The notes under the pieces were generated by a model. The model did not search any database, was not told where the DNA came from, and was given only the letters and a program-made list of their open reading frames with translations. Shown one piece after another: positions 1-10,960 of a DNA stretch of 64,000 bases; within the stretch, counting starts at the first letter, position 1; every line of letters begins with the position of its first letter. The DNA comes from a bacterium (GTDB lineage Bacteria > SZUA-79 > Acidulodesulfobacterales > Acidulodesulfobacteraceae): assembly GCA_003232385.1 (NCBI GenBank), contig QIJE01000028.1, positions 1 through 64,000 on the forward strand, in the 5' to 3' direction. A program made the position numbers and the translations under genes.

Positions 1-54
1 AGAGAAGGCGGACACACGGTGGGCGCCGGCGTTATAACCGAGGTTGTGGAATAA
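1..54 (+). CDS. tuf: Elongation factor Tu, C-terminal end (truncated by window start)
   Basis: Frame 1 reads REGGHTVGAGVITEVVE*, the EF-Tu C-terminus, just upstream of rpsJ. Confidence 0.93.
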   Translation, partial: REGGHTVGAGVITEVVE

Positions 55-102
55 TTAAATAATTAACTAACATGGAAACGAAAGGGGCAATATAAAATTA
101 AG

Positions 103-414
103 ATGGAAATTCAAAAAACAAGAATCAGACTTAAGGCATATGATCATAAACTGTTGGATCAGGCGGTTGCCGAAATTGTAGAGACGGCAAAGCTGACGGG
201 TTCTAAAATTAGCGGACCTATACCCTTACCTACTAAAATTAATAAATATTGCGTTTTACGGTCTCCCCATGTCGATAAAAAATCAAGGGAAGAGTTTGAG
301 ATGAGGACGCATAAAAGGATTATCGATTTGCTGGAGCCGAATCAAGCCACCATGGATGCGTTGACGAAATTAGATTTATCTTCCGGTATTGATGTCGATA
401 TTAAGCAGATTTAA
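103..414 (+). CDS. rpsJ: 30S ribosomal protein S10
   Basis: 103 aa; S10 motifs ([13 protein letters not shown]..., [29 protein letters not shown]). Confidence 0.98.
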   Translation: MEIQKTRIRLKAYDHKLLDQAVAEIVETAKLTGSKISGPIPLPTKINKYCVLRSPHVDKKSREEFEMRTHKRIIDLLEPNQATMDALTKLDLSSGIDVDIKQI

Positions 415-435
415 TTGAGGGCTGGAGTTTTAATT

Positions 436-1083
436 ATGATAAAAGCGTTAATTGGAAAAAAAATTGGAATGACCCAGGTATTTAATCAGGAAGGTATGAT
501 AGTGCCGGTTACTGTTATTAAAGCGGGACCGTGTACCGTCGTTAGGAAAAAAATTAAACAGACCGATGGATATAATGCAGTGCAGGTCGGCTTTGGAGAG
601 GTTAAGTCGTTTCGTCTAAAAAAGCCTGTTCTTGGTCAGTTTACGAAAAGCGGCATATCACCGTTGAAGATATTGAAAGAATTTAGGAGTTCGGAATCGG
701 ACGATTTAAAAGTCGGCGACATAATGGACGTTTCAATGTTTAATGACGTAAAATCCGTATCTATTAGTGGGGTTACAAAAGGAAAGGGTTTTCAGGGCGT
801 TGTTAAAAGATGGGGTTTTGCCGGTGGTAAAGATACACACGGTTCCCGGTTTCATAGGGCGCCTGGTTCAATAGGGCAGTCGTCTTTTCCGTCCAAGGTA
901 TTTAAGGGCATGAAAATGGCTGGCCATATGGGCACGGATAAATGTACCGTCTTAAATTTGAAGGTAGTAAAGGTGGATCTCGATGAGAATCTTTTATATG
1001 TTAAGGGTGCCGTTCCGGGTGCTAACAACGGTATAATATATGTATATGCGGCAGATAAATCGGGAAGAAAATTAAATAAATAA
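436..1083 (+). CDS. rplC: 50S ribosomal protein L3
   Basis: MIKALIGKKIGMTQVF...; ATG at 436 preferred over upstream TTG at 415 in the ORF track. Confidence 0.97.
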   Translation: MIKALIGKKIGMTQVFNQEGMIVPVTVIKAGPCTVVRKKIKQTDGYNAVQVGFGEVKSFRLKKPVLGQFTKSGISPLKILKEFRSSESDDLKVGDIMDVSMFNDVKSVSISGVTKGKGFQGVVKRWGFAGGKDTHGSRFHRAPGSIGQSSFPSKVFKGMKMAGHMGTDKCTVLNLKVVKVDLDENLLYVKGAVPGANNGIIYVYAADKSGRKLNK

Positions 1084-1111
1084 TTTAAATTAAAAAAACG
1101 GGATCGATATA

Positions 1112-1747
1112 ATGTTAGAAAATGCCGAAATATTAAACATTAAAAACGAAAATGCCGGCAATATTGCATTAAATGAAAAAGTATATTCCTATCCGGTCAA
1201 AGAATCGCTAATAAAAGAATATGTTTTATTGACGCTGTCGAATAAAAGGCTCGGGTTAGCTTCCGTGAAGAACAGGAAAATGGTATCCGGCGGCGGAATC
1301 AAGCCGTGGAAGCAAAAGGGAACGGGTAGAGCGAGAGCGGGTTCAATCAGGTCTCCACTATGGAAAGGAGGCGGAACTATTTTTGGTCCCGGAAACGAAA
1401 GAAATTATAAAAAGGATATGCCTAAAAAAGCCAGAAAGGCGGCATTGAAGTCGGCTTTATCTTATCTTTTAAAGGAAGAGAGAATTATTTTTATGCAGGA
1501 TTTTGAAATTCCGGAGATTAAGACCAAGCAGATGCAATTTATTTTTGTTAATTTGGGCATAAAAAAGGGTTTATTAGTATTGCCTACCGTAAATGCGGAT
1601 AATAAGATAGCAAAATCTACGAAAAATCTTATGCATTATAAGGCGGTTAGCATAAACTCTCTCAATATTTTAGATTTACTTAAATACGAAAAAATACTTA
1701 TTACAGTTAAGGCAAATGAAGAATTAGAGAGGAATCTTGCATTATGA
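1112..1747 (+). CDS. rplD: 50S ribosomal protein L4
   Basis: GGGIKPWKQKGTGRARAGSIRSPLWKGGG L4 signature; operon position. Confidence 0.97.
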   Translation: MLENAEILNIKNENAGNIALNEKVYSYPVKESLIKEYVLLTLSNKRLGLASVKNRKMVSGGGIKPWKQKGTGRARAGSIRSPLWKGGGTIFGPGNERNYKKDMPKKARKAALKSALSYLLKEERIIFMQDFEIPEIKTKQMQFIFVNLGIKKGLLVLPTVNADNKIAKSTKNLMHYKAVSINSLNILDLLKYEKILITVKANEELERNLAL

Positions 1748-2031
1748 AAGAATTAAATACGGTTGTAGAAAAAGCGATACTTTCGGAAAAAAGTTTGAAG
1801 CTAAGAGAGATGACGAATACATACGTTTTTAATGTCAATAAAAAGGCAAATAAAAAAGACATTAAGGATGCGATCGAGAAATATTTGAATGTTAAAGTGG
1901 AAGAAGTAAACACGATGATTAATCGAGGTAAATTTAGGCGGGTCGGAAAGTATACCGGTAAATTACCCAATTTTAAAAAAGCTTACGTAAAATTAAAAGA
2001 AGGTCAGAGAATCTCTGCCTTGGAAGCATAA
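1744..2031 (+). CDS. rplW: 50S ribosomal protein L23
   Basis: 95 aa; ATGA overlap with rplD; L23-like. Confidence 0.96.
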   Translation: MKELNTVVEKAILSEKSLKLREMTNTYVFNVNKKANKKDIKDAIEKYLNVKVEEVNTMINRGKFRRVGKYTGKLPNFKKAYVKLKEGQRISALEA

Positions 2032-2047
2032 TCCGGAGACGATATCA

Positions 2048-2875
2048 ATGCCATTAAAAAAATATAAGCCTACATCAAGCGGGAGAAGGTTTCAAACTGT
2101 TTCTGATTTTGCGGAAATTACTCGTGATTTTCCGGAAAAAAGTCTTCTTTCTAAATATAAAAAGAATGCAGGAAGAAACAATTACGGTAGAATTACCGTA
2201 AGGCATCAGGGTGGCGGACATAAAAGAAGATATAGAATTATTGATTTTAAAAGAGATAAAAGAGATATTTCGGCACGTGTCGCGGAAATAGAGTATGATC
2301 CTAACAGGTCGGCAAGAATTGCTCTTTTACATTATATTGATGGTGAAAAAAGATATATTTTGTGTCCCAACGGTTTAAAACAGGGAGATAGCGTTATATC
2401 ATCCGAAAAAGCTGATATTCAGCCGGGGAATTGTATTCCGTTATATAATATTCCTGCAGGAACCATGATTCATAATATTGAGATGAAACCGAATTCCGGT
2501 GGAAAACTTGTTAGAAGCGCAGGAACCTATGCGGAACTCCTTGGGAGAGACGGCGGGTATGCACAGATCAAGATGCCTTCGGGAGAATTTAGGTTAATTC
2601 GGGAAAAGTGCTATGCAACTATAGGTCAAATAGGAAATGTCGATCATGAAAATATAAGTATAGGTAAAGCAGGCAGGTCCAGGTGGATGGGAATTAGGCC
2701 GTCGGTAAGAGGCGTCGCCATGAATCCCGTAGATCATCCGCATGGAGGAGGAGAAGGAAAGACGTCGGGTGGTCGTCACCCCGTTACGCCGTGGGGTGTA
2801 TCTACAAAGGGTCATAAGACCAGAAAAAATAAACGGACGTCTAAATATATTATTTCAAAAAGAAAAGGCAGATAA
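2048..2875 (+). CDS. rplB: 50S ribosomal protein L2
   Basis: [29 protein letters not shown] signature. Confidence 0.98.
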   Translation: MPLKKYKPTSSGRRFQTVSDFAEITRDFPEKSLLSKYKKNAGRNNYGRITVRHQGGGHKRRYRIIDFKRDKRDISARVAEIEYDPNRSARIALLHYIDGEKRYILCPNGLKQGDSVISSEKADIQPGNCIPLYNIPAGTMIHNIEMKPNSGGKLVRSAGTYAELLGRDGGYAQIKMPSGEFRLIREKCYATIGQIGNVDHENISIGKAGRSRWMGIRPSVRGVAMNPVDHPHGGGEGKTSGGRHPVTPWGVSTKGHKTRKNKRTSKYIISKRKGR

Positions 2876-2917
2876 TCTCTGTTAATTTGCCGACAAAATA
2901 AATTAGGAGAAATAAAT

Positions 2918-3220
2918 TTGGCTAGGTCTATTAAAAAAGGTCCTTTTTCTGACGAGTCGCTTTTGAGAAAGGTTGAAAAGGCGTTTAATTCTAACGATAA
3001 AAAGATAATAAAAACATGGTCCAGGAGATCCACTATAATACCTTCTATGGTAGGCTTTACATTTGCTGTTCATAACGGAAAAAAATTTATACCCGTTTTT
3101 GTAAGCGAAAATATGGTTGGACACAAACTCGGGGAATTTAGTGCAACCAGGACTTTTACTATGCATGCCGGAGATAGGAAGGCAAAAGTTAAGAGCAGCG
3201 GCGGATCATCTAAAAAATAA
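2918..3220 (+). CDS. rpsS: 30S ribosomal protein S19
   Basis: [10 protein letters not shown]...; TTG start with upstream aggaga. Confidence 0.97.
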   Translation: MARSIKKGPFSDESLLRKVEKAFNSNDKKIIKTWSRRSTIIPSMVGFTFAVHNGKKFIPVFVSENMVGHKLGEFSATRTFTMHAGDRKAKVKSSGGSSKK

Positions 3221-3238
3221 AAATAAAGGGGTTGGGAA

Positions 3239-3571
3239 ATGGAGTTCAAAGCAGAAGCAAAATACATTAAGGTGTCCCCTCAAAAAGCAAGGCTTGTAGT
3301 TGATCTCGTTAGGGGGAAAAAGGTTTACGACGCTATAAATATACTTAAGTTTACAAAAAAAAAGTCTGCCGTTTTTGTATATAAGTTGTTAAAATCCGCA
3401 TTGGCTAACGCAGCCGGAACGGGAAGGGTGGATATAGATAATTTGGTTATATCTAAAATAAACGTCGATATGTCTTTATCTCTTAAAAGGCTCATGCCTA
3501 AGGCTATGGGTAGAAGCGCAATCGTTAAAAAGCGTATGAGTAGTATTAAAATAGTTCTTGAAGAAATTTAA
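3239..3571 (+). CDS. rplV: 50S ribosomal protein L22
   Basis: KYIKVSPQKARLVVDLVRGKKV...MGRSAIVKKRMSSIKIVL. Confidence 0.97.
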   Translation: MEFKAEAKYIKVSPQKARLVVDLVRGKKVYDAINILKFTKKKSAVFVYKLLKSALANAAGTGRVDIDNLVISKINVDMSLSLKRLMPKAMGRSAIVKKRMSSIKIVLEEI

Positions 3572-3586
3572 AATCGGAGGTAGATT

Positions 3587-4222
3587 TTGGGGCAGAAAGT
3601 TAATCCAATCGGGTTTAGAATAGGCATAAATAGAACTTGGGATTCGAGATGGTATAGTGATCGTGATTATGCAAAACTTTTGCATGCCGATTTGAAAATC
3701 AGAGATTTTTTAAAAAAGAGACTGTATTCTGCCGGTATATCGAAGATTAATATAGGTAGAAAAGCCGAAAAATTAATTATAGATATATTTTCTGCTCGAC
3801 CCGGTATGATATACGGCAAGAGAGGTTCTTCGGATTTTGATAATCTAAAGAACGAATTAGCTAAAATTAGTACGATGAAGAATAAAGATATTAACGTAAA
3901 CATAGTTGAAGTCAAAAAACCGGAATTAGATGCCGTTTTGGTAGCCGAAAGCATCGCATTACAACTTGAAAAACGTATTGCTTTTAGAAGAGCTATTAAA
4001 AAGAGTATTACTATGGCATTAAAAAGCGGCTCAAAGGGTATAAAAATAGCCTGCGGCGGCAGGCTTGCCGGAGCTGAAATAGCAAGGACGGAATGGTATC
4101 GGGAAGGAAGGGTTCCGTTACATACATTGAGAGCAAAGATTGATTACGGCACTGCCGAGGCTAATACGACATATGGAAAAATAGGCATCAAGGTATGGAT
4201 ATATAAAGGGGATGTTCTTTAA
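3587..4222 (+). CDS. rpsC: 30S ribosomal protein S3
   Basis: [26 protein letters not shown] start with upstream cggagg. Confidence 0.98.
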   Translation: MGQKVNPIGFRIGINRTWDSRWYSDRDYAKLLHADLKIRDFLKKRLYSAGISKINIGRKAEKLIIDIFSARPGMIYGKRGSSDFDNLKNELAKISTMKNKDINVNIVEVKKPELDAVLVAESIALQLEKRIAFRRAIKKSITMALKSGSKGIKIACGGRLAGAEIARTEWYREGRVPLHTLRAKIDYGTAEANTTYGKIGIKVWIYKGDVL

Positions 4223-4251
4223 AAATAACGGTAAAGTAAAGGTGATCAAAA

Positions 4252-4665
4252 ATGTTAATGCCGGCTAAAACGAAATATAGAAAGCAAATGAAGGGAAGAA
4301 TGAGAGGGAAAGCCACTCGCGGTAATTCTCTTGCATTTGGAGATTTTGGGCTTAAGGCCGTTGAGTGCGGATATATAACGGCAAGACAAATTGAAGCTGC
4401 AAGAATTGCGATGACAAGATTTGTGAAAAGGGGCGGTAAGATCTGGATAAGAATGTTTCCGGATAAACCTATCACAAAAAAACCAGCAGAAACGAGAATG
4501 GGTAAAGGAAAAGGCAGCGTTTCCGAATGGGTATGTGTTGTTAGACCGGGGTTGATCCTGTATGAAATGGAAGGAATATCCAAAGATATCGCTATAGAGG
4601 CACTACGGTTGGCATCTCATAAATTGCCTATTAAGACCATATTTATAGAAAGAGGGGAGTTTTGA
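4252..4665 (+). CDS. rplP: 50S ribosomal protein L16
   Basis: [19 protein letters not shown]... signature. Confidence 0.98.
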   Translation: MLMPAKTKYRKQMKGRMRGKATRGNSLAFGDFGLKAVECGYITARQIEAARIAMTRFVKRGGKIWIRMFPDKPITKKPAETRMGKGKGSVSEWVCVVRPGLILYEMEGISKDIAIEALRLASHKLPIKTIFIERGEF

Positions 4666-4668
4666 TAT

Positions 4669-4854
4669 ATGAAATTTAACGAATTAAAAGCAATGAATGA
4701 TGATGAGCTTAAGGCTAAAGAAGCCGATTTTAGAAAAGAAATTTTTAATCTTACTATTCAAAAATCAATAGGCGCATTGGAAAATCCAAAGAGGATTAAA
4801 ACCGTAAAAAAGTCTATAGCGAGAATAAAGACAATTTTAAACGAGAAGAAGTAG
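4669..4854 (+). CDS. rpmC: 50S ribosomal protein L29
   Basis: 61 aa; L29 size, sequence and operon position. Confidence 0.95.
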   Translation: MKFNELKAMNDDELKAKEADFRKEIFNLTIQKSIGALENPKRIKTVKKSIARIKTILNEKK

Positions 4855-4863
4855 GGGATAACT

Positions 4864-5094
4864 ATGAAAAAAACATTTATAGGGGTTGTTTCATCGGATA
4901 AGATGGACAAAACTGCCGTAGTAAAGGTGTCCGATATGGTAAAGCACCCTGTTTATAAAAAATATGTTAAGAAGGTTAGGAAGTTTAAGATTCATGACGA
5001 AAAGAATATTACGCACATAGGAGATAGGGTTTCATTTGTGGAGACCCGCCCGTTATCTAAAGAAAAGAAGTGGAATCTTAAGGAGATTCTTTAA
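4864..5094 (+). CDS. rpsQ: 30S ribosomal protein S17
   Basis: GVVSSDKMDKTAVVKV...HDEKNITHIGDRVSFVETRPLSKEKKW. Confidence 0.97.
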   Translation: MKKTFIGVVSSDKMDKTAVVKVSDMVKHPVYKKYVKKVRKFKIHDEKNITHIGDRVSFVETRPLSKEKKWNLKEIL

Positions 5095-5137
5095 TTTGAC
5101 ACAATCAGATTAAAGAAATCATATGAGGCTATAAAAA

Positions 5138-5506
5138 ATGATTCAAATGCAGACAGTTTTAAAATCCGCCGATAATTCAGGGGCAAAAAAGCTTATGTGC
5201 ATTAAGGTTCTCAGGGGTTCGAGGCATAGGTATGCTAAGATTGGCGATGTGATAGTTGTTTCGGTAAAGGAAGCAATCCCTAATTCAAAGGTTAAGAAAG
5301 GCGACGTCGTTAAAGCCGTTATTGTGAGAACGATCAAAAAAACAAAACGTCCCGACGGAAGCTACATAAGGTTCGATAATAATTCGGCGGTTTTGATAAA
5401 TAATCAGAATGAACCGATAGGGACACGTATATTCGGTCCGGTAGCAAGGGAATTAAGGGCAAAAAAGTTTATGAGGATTATATCCTTGGCTCCGGAGGTT
5501 TTATAA
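5138..5506 (+). CDS. rplN: 50S ribosomal protein L14
   Basis: [28 protein letters not shown] signature. Confidence 0.98.
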   Translation: MIQMQTVLKSADNSGAKKLMCIKVLRGSRHRYAKIGDVIVVSVKEAIPNSKVKKGDVVKAVIVRTIKKTKRPDGSYIRFDNNSAVLINNQNEPIGTRIFGPVARELRAKKFMRIISLAPEVL

Positions 5507-5507
5507 T

Positions 5508-5822
5508 ATGGCTATTAAATTAAAAAAGAACGACAATGTAATGATTTTAGCGGGTAAAGAGAAGGGTAAAACCGGGAAAATTATCAGCATAAATAGAGAC
5601 GATAATAGGGTATATGTCGAAAAGATAAATATGGTAAAGAGGCACATGAAATCCGGAAGTGCTCAGAAGCCCGGAGGCATTATCGATAAAGAGGCGCCTA
5701 TCAATATTTCCAACGTCGCTTTGTATTGTTCTAAGTGCAAAAAGGCAGTCAGGTTTTCAGTCAAACTTAACGATGACGGAAAGAAGGTCAGGCTGTGTAA
5801 GAAATGCGGGTTAGAAGTTTAA
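5508..5822 (+). CDS. rplX: 50S ribosomal protein L24
   Basis: KOW-type N-terminus (LKKNDNVMILAGKEKGKTGKI); C-terminal CSKC...CKKC. Confidence 0.97.
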   Translation: MAIKLKKNDNVMILAGKEKGKTGKIISINRDDNRVYVEKINMVKRHMKSGSAQKPGGIIDKEAPINISNVALYCSKCKKAVRFSVKLNDDGKKVRLCKKCGLEV

Positions 5823-5839
5823 TTTTGGAGGATTAAAAA

Positions 5840-6382
5840 TTGTTTTCGAGATACAAGGAATTTTATAAAAAAGAGGTTGTTCCCAGGCTTATAAAAGAGA
5901 CTGGTTATAAAAACATCCATCAGATACCTAAGTTAGAGAAAATTGTCATCAATATGGGGCTCGGAGAAGCAACATTTAATTCTAAGATTATAGAGCAGTC
6001 AATTGCGGAGCTTGCTAAGATTTCAGGTCAAAAGCCTGTAATTGCAAAAGCCAGGAAATCTATTGCGGCGTTTAAATTGAGGGAGAATCAAGAAATAGGC
6101 TGTTTTGTTACGTTGAGAGATAAAAAGATGTATGATTTTTTTGATAGGCTTATAAATATATCGCTTCCGAGGGTTAGAGATTTTAAGGGGGTTTCTAAAA
6201 AATCTTTTGACGGTCGAGGGAATTATACCTTAGGGGTAAAGGAACAGCTTATATTTGCCGAGATAAGCTATGAACTTGTGGAAAAAATTAAAGGAATGAA
6301 TGTAACGATAGTCACGACGGCAAAAAACAATGAAGATGGCTATAAACTTTTGAAAAGTTTTAATTTTCCTTTTAGAAATTAG
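5840..6382 (+). CDS. rplE: 50S ribosomal protein L5
   Basis: [14 protein letters not shown]...; TTG start. Confidence 0.97.
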   Translation: MFSRYKEFYKKEVVPRLIKETGYKNIHQIPKLEKIVINMGLGEATFNSKIIEQSIAELAKISGQKPVIAKARKSIAAFKLRENQEIGCFVTLRDKKMYDFFDRLINISLPRVRDFKGVSKKSFDGRGNYTLGVKEQLIFAEISYELVEKIKGMNVTIVTTAKNNEDGYKLLKSFNFPFRN

Positions 6383-6394
6383 GAGATAGGGGAT

Positions 6395-6580
6395 ATGGCA
6401 AAAAAATCTATGATATTTAAAGCATCTAAAAAGCCTAAGTTTAAAGTCAGGGTGCACAGCAGGTGTCCAATTTGCGGAAGACCCAGAGGCTACTATCGGA
6501 AATTTGATATGTGTAGAATCTGTTTTAGGACATATTCTAATAAAGGGCTGATTCCGGGTGTTACTAAGTCAAGCTGGTAA
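6395..6580 (+). CDS. rpsN: 30S ribosomal protein S14, zinc-binding type
   Basis: 61 aa with [22 protein letters not shown]. Confidence 0.97.
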   Translation: MAKKSMIFKASKKPKFKVRVHSRCPICGRPRGYYRKFDMCRICFRTYSNKGLIPGVTKSSW

Positions 6581-6619
6581 TTAATTTTAATATATTGTAA
6601 GCGAGGGTAAAGAGAAAAA

Positions 6620-7018
6620 ATGACGCATCCTATTTCAGATATGGTTGTCAGAATCAAGAATGCATATAAGGTTGGCAAAGAGAGGGTGAGTATGCCTTAT
6701 TCTAAATTAAAGGAAAATATATGCGAGATTTTAAAGGAAGAGGGTTTTATCAATGATTTTACTATTGAAAATGTCGATTTAATTTCAATTAAGAGCATTA
6801 ACATAAAACTTGCGTATTTCGAAAAGGTAAAACCCGTCATAGTAGACATAAAAACGACGAGTACCCCTGGTATAAAGTTTTACAAGAAAGTCAAAGATAT
6901 GAGGCGCTATAAGAATGGTTTGGGTGTTGAGATTTTTTCGACTTCGTCCGGAATACTGACTGATGTTTCTTGTAGAAAAGAAGGGGTCGGCGGACTTTCA
7001 TTGTTAACAGTTTTTTAG
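6620..7018 (+). CDS. rpsH: 30S ribosomal protein S8
   Basis: MTHPISDMVVRIKNAYKVGKERVSMPYSKLK. Confidence 0.97.
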   Translation: MTHPISDMVVRIKNAYKVGKERVSMPYSKLKENICEILKEEGFINDFTIENVDLISIKSINIKLAYFEKVKPVIVDIKTTSTPGIKFYKKVKDMRRYKNGLGVEIFSTSSGILTDVSCRKEGVGGLSLLTVF

Positions 7019-7048
7019 TAATATTAAGGATAAAAAGGTGCTCATAAA

Positions 7049-7588
7049 ATGTCGAGAATAGGTAAAAAAGCGATAGAAATTCCAAAAAGTGTTAAAGTAG
7101 AGATAAAGGGAGATATGGTTACTTCTTCGGGACCGCTGGGAAAACTGACGAAAAAAATTCCCGAAGGAATTATTTTAGATTTGTCAGAATCGAGTATTGC
7201 CGTTAAACTGAAAGATAACAATCCGAGTTTTGAAAAATATACCGGTTTAACGAGAACCATTATAGCCAATGCGGTAATCGGAGTAGTAAATGGTTTTTCT
7301 AAGGATTTAGAGATAATAGGGGTTGGATACAAGGCGGAAGTAGAAAGCAAAAATCTTGTATTAAATTTAGGTTATTCTCATCAGGTAAATTTTATAATTC
7401 CTGAGGGAATTAAGATAGTCGTTAATAAAAATACATTATTAAAGGTTTCCGGTATCGATAAAGAGCTTGTCGGATTTGTCGCTTCCAGAATAAGGGGATT
7501 AAGAAAACCCGAACCTTATAAGGGAAAAGGGATTAAATATTCGGATGAAGTTATAAAAAGAAAAGTCGGTAAGGCATCCGGAAAATAA
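7049..7588 (+). CDS. rplF: 50S ribosomal protein L6
   Basis: MSRIGKKAIEIPKSVKVEI...PEPYKGKGIKYSDEVIKRKVGKASGK. Confidence 0.98.
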   Translation: MSRIGKKAIEIPKSVKVEIKGDMVTSSGPLGKLTKKIPEGIILDLSESSIAVKLKDNNPSFEKYTGLTRTIIANAVIGVVNGFSKDLEIIGVGYKAEVESKNLVLNLGYSHQVNFIIPEGIKIVVNKNTLLKVSGIDKELVGFVASRIRGLRKPEPYKGKGIKYSDEVIKRKVGKASGK

Positions 7589-7615
7589 ATAATTTTAGAA
7601 TAAGAAGGATTACTT

Positions 7616-7972
7616 ATGAAGGATAAAATTAAAAAAAGATTGCATAGGAAAGCACACGTAAAAAAGACGATGAAAGATAATTCGAGGCCGAGATTGTGTG
7701 TTTTTAAAAGTTTGAATAATATATATGCGCAGGTTTTTTCCATTGATAATGACGTATTGGCACATGCTTCTTCGCTTTCTAAAGAATTAAGGGCAAAAAT
7801 TAAAGGGCATAGCGGAAACGTGGAGGCTGCGAAAATAGTAGGCACAGAAATAGCCGAGCAATGCAAGCGAAAATCCGTGCATAGCATTGCATTTGATAGA
7901 AACGGATATATTTATCACGGAAGAGTTAAGGCATTAGCTGATGCCGCAAGAGAAAACGGTTTAAATTTTTAG
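7616..7972 (+). CDS. rplR: 50S ribosomal protein L18
   Basis: RPRLCVFKSLNNIYAQV...FDRNGYIYHGRVKALADAARENGLNF. Confidence 0.97.
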   Translation: MKDKIKKRLHRKAHVKKTMKDNSRPRLCVFKSLNNIYAQVFSIDNDVLAHASSLSKELRAKIKGHSGNVEAAKIVGTEIAEQCKRKSVHSIAFDRNGYIYHGRVKALADAARENGLNF

Positions 7973-7981
7973 GAGGATGAT

Positions 7982-8467
7982 TTGAAAAAATTAAGCGTCG
8001 AAGATTTAAATATTCAGGATAAAGTTATCCATATTTCAAGGGTTGCAAAGGTTGTTAAGGGTGGAAGAAGGTTTGGTTTTTCCGCTTTAGTCGTCGCAGG
8101 AGATCCCGATGCTAATTTTGTAGGCGTAGGTTTAGGCAAGGCCAAAGAGGTTCCGGAAGCAATCAGAAAAGGCACGGAACAGGCTAAGAAAAATTTGATA
8201 AGAGTTAAGGTTCATAAAAATACTATCCCCCATGAGCAGTACGGTAAAAGCGGAGCCGGTTATGTATTTATGAAGCCTGCACCTGAAGGGACGGGAATAA
8301 TCGCCGGCGGAGCAATGAGGGCTATACTTGAGCTTTCGGGCATTAGGAATGTTTATGCGAAGTCAATAGGTTCGTCTAATCCTCATAATGTTGCGAATGC
8401 TACGTTGGAATGTATTTCATCCCTTTTTTTTAAAGGTGAACTTATCAAAAGAAGAAGAAGAATATAA
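7982..8467 (+). CDS. rpsE: 30S ribosomal protein S5
   Basis: [27 protein letters not shown] start. Confidence 0.98.
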   Translation: MKKLSVEDLNIQDKVIHISRVAKVVKGGRRFGFSALVVAGDPDANFVGVGLGKAKEVPEAIRKGTEQAKKNLIRVKVHKNTIPHEQYGKSGAGYVFMKPAPEGTGIIAGGAMRAILELSGIRNVYAKSIGSSNPHNVANATLECISSLFFKGELIKRRRRI

Positions 8468-8509
8468 ATAAATATTTATTTTTAAGCAAGCATAGGGGAT
8501 TAAAATTAA

Positions 8510-8944
8510 ATGATTAATTTGAGTAAGTTCGATAAATATAACAATAGAAAGATAAAAAGATTGGGCAGGGGTTCCGGTTCCGGGCACGGTCAGACATCCG
8601 GAAAAGGAAACAAGGGTCAGAATGCAAGGTCCGGCGGAGGTGTAAGACGGGGGTTCGAAGGTGGACAGATGCCGTATATTAGAAGAGTTCCTAAGAGGGG
8701 TTTTATAAATCCTTGCAGGGAGGAATTAGTGATTGTTAATTTAGTGACTTTGGAAAATTTGAAGGATATCGATATAAACATTGATATCTTGAAGAATAAC
8801 AGAATCTTAAAAAAGAACGACGATAAGTTCAAACTTTTAGGTTCCGGAGAAGTAAATCGCAAAATTAACGTGGTATGTAATAAGATTTCTAAAAATGCTA
8901 AAGAAAAGATTGAAAAAAATGGCGGAACAATAAGGATAATATAA
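8510..8944 (+). CDS. rplO: 50S ribosomal protein L15
   Basis: RLGRGSGSGHGQTSGKGNKGQNARSGGGVRRGFEGGQMP. Confidence 0.97.
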   Translation: MINLSKFDKYNNRKIKRLGRGSGSGHGQTSGKGNKGQNARSGGGVRRGFEGGQMPYIRRVPKRGFINPCREELVIVNLVTLENLKDIDINIDILKNNRILKKNDDKFKLLGSGEVNRKINVVCNKISKNAKEKIEKNGGTIRII

Positions 8945-8947
8945 ATA

Positions 8948-10246
8948 ATGGCGCAAGGTTTTGAAAATTTAGGAAAAATTCCGGAATTAAGAAATCGTAT
9001 ACTTTATACACTTTTAATGTTTGTCGTGTTCAGAGTAGGGGTGCATATAACTACTCCGGGTGTTAATCCTACCGCTTTAGCTCAATTTTTTAGCGCTTCC
9101 AATAGTAATCTATTTGGGCTCTTTAATATGTTTACGGGAGGAGCGTTAGCCCGTTTTTCGATATTTTCTCTCGGTATTATGCCGTATATCAGCTCGGCAA
9201 TAATATTCGAAATGCTTCCTATGGTTGTTCCGTCTCTTGATAGGCTGCAGAAAGAGGGAGAGGCGGGAAGAAAAAAGTTTATGCAGTATATAAGGTACGG
9301 TACGGTTATTCTTTCTTTGTTTCAAGCTATGGGAATAACCTACGGAATCGAGGTTATGCGGAGTCCGTCAGGTTTGCCGGTAGTTAATCATCCGGGCTTG
9401 AGTTTTATGGTTATATCCGTTATAGCCCTTACTGCCGGAACCGTATTTGTAATGTGGATAGGCGAAGAAATTTCGGAGCATGGAATCGGAAACGGTATTT
9501 CTCTTATAATATTTGCCGGTATCGTTGCGGCTATCCCCGCAGCATTTATAAATGCGCTTAAGATGGTGCGACTTGGCGAACTCAATATAATGTTATTGAT
9601 TTTAATTGTCGCAATGATGATTTTAGTCATTGGGTTTATCGTATTCGTAGAATCGGCACAAAGACGCATTCCCGTGCAGTATGCGAAAAAGATGGTAGGG
9701 AGGAAATTATATTCGGGGCAAAGTAGCTATCTTCCGTTGAAGGTGAATACGCCCGGCGTTATTCCACCTATTTTTGCTATGTCCATACTTCTGTTTCCTA
9801 CTACTATTGCTAATTTTATTAAGATACCTATATTTGAGGGCATATCTAGATATTTAAATCCTGCAGGAGTGCTTTATAACGCGATTTATGTTATATTGAT
9901 TTTTTTCTTTGCCTTCTTTTATACTGCTATTACGTTTAAAGTGGATAATGTTGCCGATGATTTACGTAAATACGGCGGTAACATTCCGGGAATTAAACCG
10001 GGTAAATCGACGGCTACATATATAGATAGAATTTTAAACAGGGTTACGTTTATCGGAGCGATATATGTTTCGTTAGTTTGTTTATTGCCGACCATCTTGA
10101 TTAACCAGATACATGTGCCGTTTTATTTTGGAGGTACGGGACTTTTGATAGTAGTAGTAGTAGCTATGGATACTATAGTGCAGATTCAATCTCATTTGCT
10201 ATATAGGAATTACGATAGCCTGCTTAAGAAAGCGTCTAAAAAATAA
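8948..10246 (+). CDS. secY: Protein translocase subunit SecY
   Basis: 432 aa multi-pass; GNGISLIIFAGI, PGIKPGKSTATYIDRILNRVTF. Confidence 0.98.
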   Translation: MAQGFENLGKIPELRNRILYTLLMFVVFRVGVHITTPGVNPTALAQFFSASNSNLFGLFNMFTGGALARFSIFSLGIMPYISSAIIFEMLPMVVPSLDRLQKEGEAGRKKFMQYIRYGTVILSLFQAMGITYGIEVMRSPSGLPVVNHPGLSFMVISVIALTAGTVFVMWIGEEISEHGIGNGISLIIFAGIVAAIPAAFINALKMVRLGELNIMLLILIVAMMILVIGFIVFVESAQRRIPVQYAKKMVGRKLYSGQSSYLPLKVNTPGVIPPIFAMSILLFPTTIANFIKIPIFEGISRYLNPAGVLYNAIYVILIFFFAFFYTAITFKVDNVADDLRKYGGNIPGIKPGKSTATYIDRILNRVTFIGAIYVSLVCLLPTILINQIHVPFYFGGTGLLIVVVVAMDTIVQIQSHLLYRNYDSLLKKASKK

Positions 10247-10305
10247 GAATGCCCCGGTTTTATGGGTCAACAATATAATATTAAATAATAAAGAGGGAAA
10301 AAGAG

Positions 10306-10953
10306 ATGAAAAGCAAAATTTATATTTTAATAGGTCCTCCGGGGGCAGGTAAGGGAACCCAGGCTAAGAATATTGCAAGTAATAAGGATTTTGTTCTTAT
10401 TTCCACCGGCGATCTTCTGAGGGACAATGTCGGGCGTAAAACCGAACTCGGCGCGATTGCAAAATCATATATGGATAAAGGGGAACTTGTCCCTACCGAA
10501 CTTGTTACTAAAATGATAAAGGCTAATATTAAACAAAACATTGGGAAAAACGGATTTTTGTTTGACGGGTTTCCAAGGGATTTATCTCAAAATTCTCTAC
10601 TTGACGAAATGCTAAAAGAGTTCGACTTGGAAGTAGATAGGATAATTTATATAGACGTGAAAGATGAAACCATATATGAAAGACTTACTAACAGAAGGAT
10701 ATGCCCAAAATGTAAAGATGTTTACCATATGAAATATAATCCTCCCAAAAAGGATGAATTGTGCGATAACTGTGAAGAGCAGTTGATAACGAGAGATGAC
10801 GATAAATTAGATGTTATCAAGAAGAGATTGGATGTTTATCATAATTCAACGCAGCCTTTAGTGGATTATTTCGAAAAAATGGGCAAGATAACTAAAATTA
10901 ACGGAGAAAAAGCTCCAAAAGAGGTTGAGGCAGAGATTATTTCCAATATATAA
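10306..10953 (+). CDS. adk: Adenylate kinase, with C-x2-C...C-x2-C in the LID
   Basis: IGPPGAGKGTQAKNIA Walker A; RRICPKCKDVYHMKYNPPKKDELCDNCEEQL. Confidence 0.97.
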   Translation: MKSKIYILIGPPGAGKGTQAKNIASNKDFVLISTGDLLRDNVGRKTELGAIAKSYMDKGELVPTELVTKMIKANIKQNIGKNGFLFDGFPRDLSQNSLLDEMLKEFDLEVDRIIYIDVKDETIYERLTNRRICPKCKDVYHMKYNPPKKDELCDNCEEQLITRDDDKLDVIKKRLDVYHNSTQPLVDYFEKMGKITKINGEKAPKEVEAEIISNI

Positions 10954-10960
10954 GCAATAG

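Noticed and set aside
8763-8794. GATATCGAT...ATTGATATC inverted repeat in rplO
   Set aside because: Contains a wobble and arises from Asp/Ile-rich coding (DIDINIDIL)
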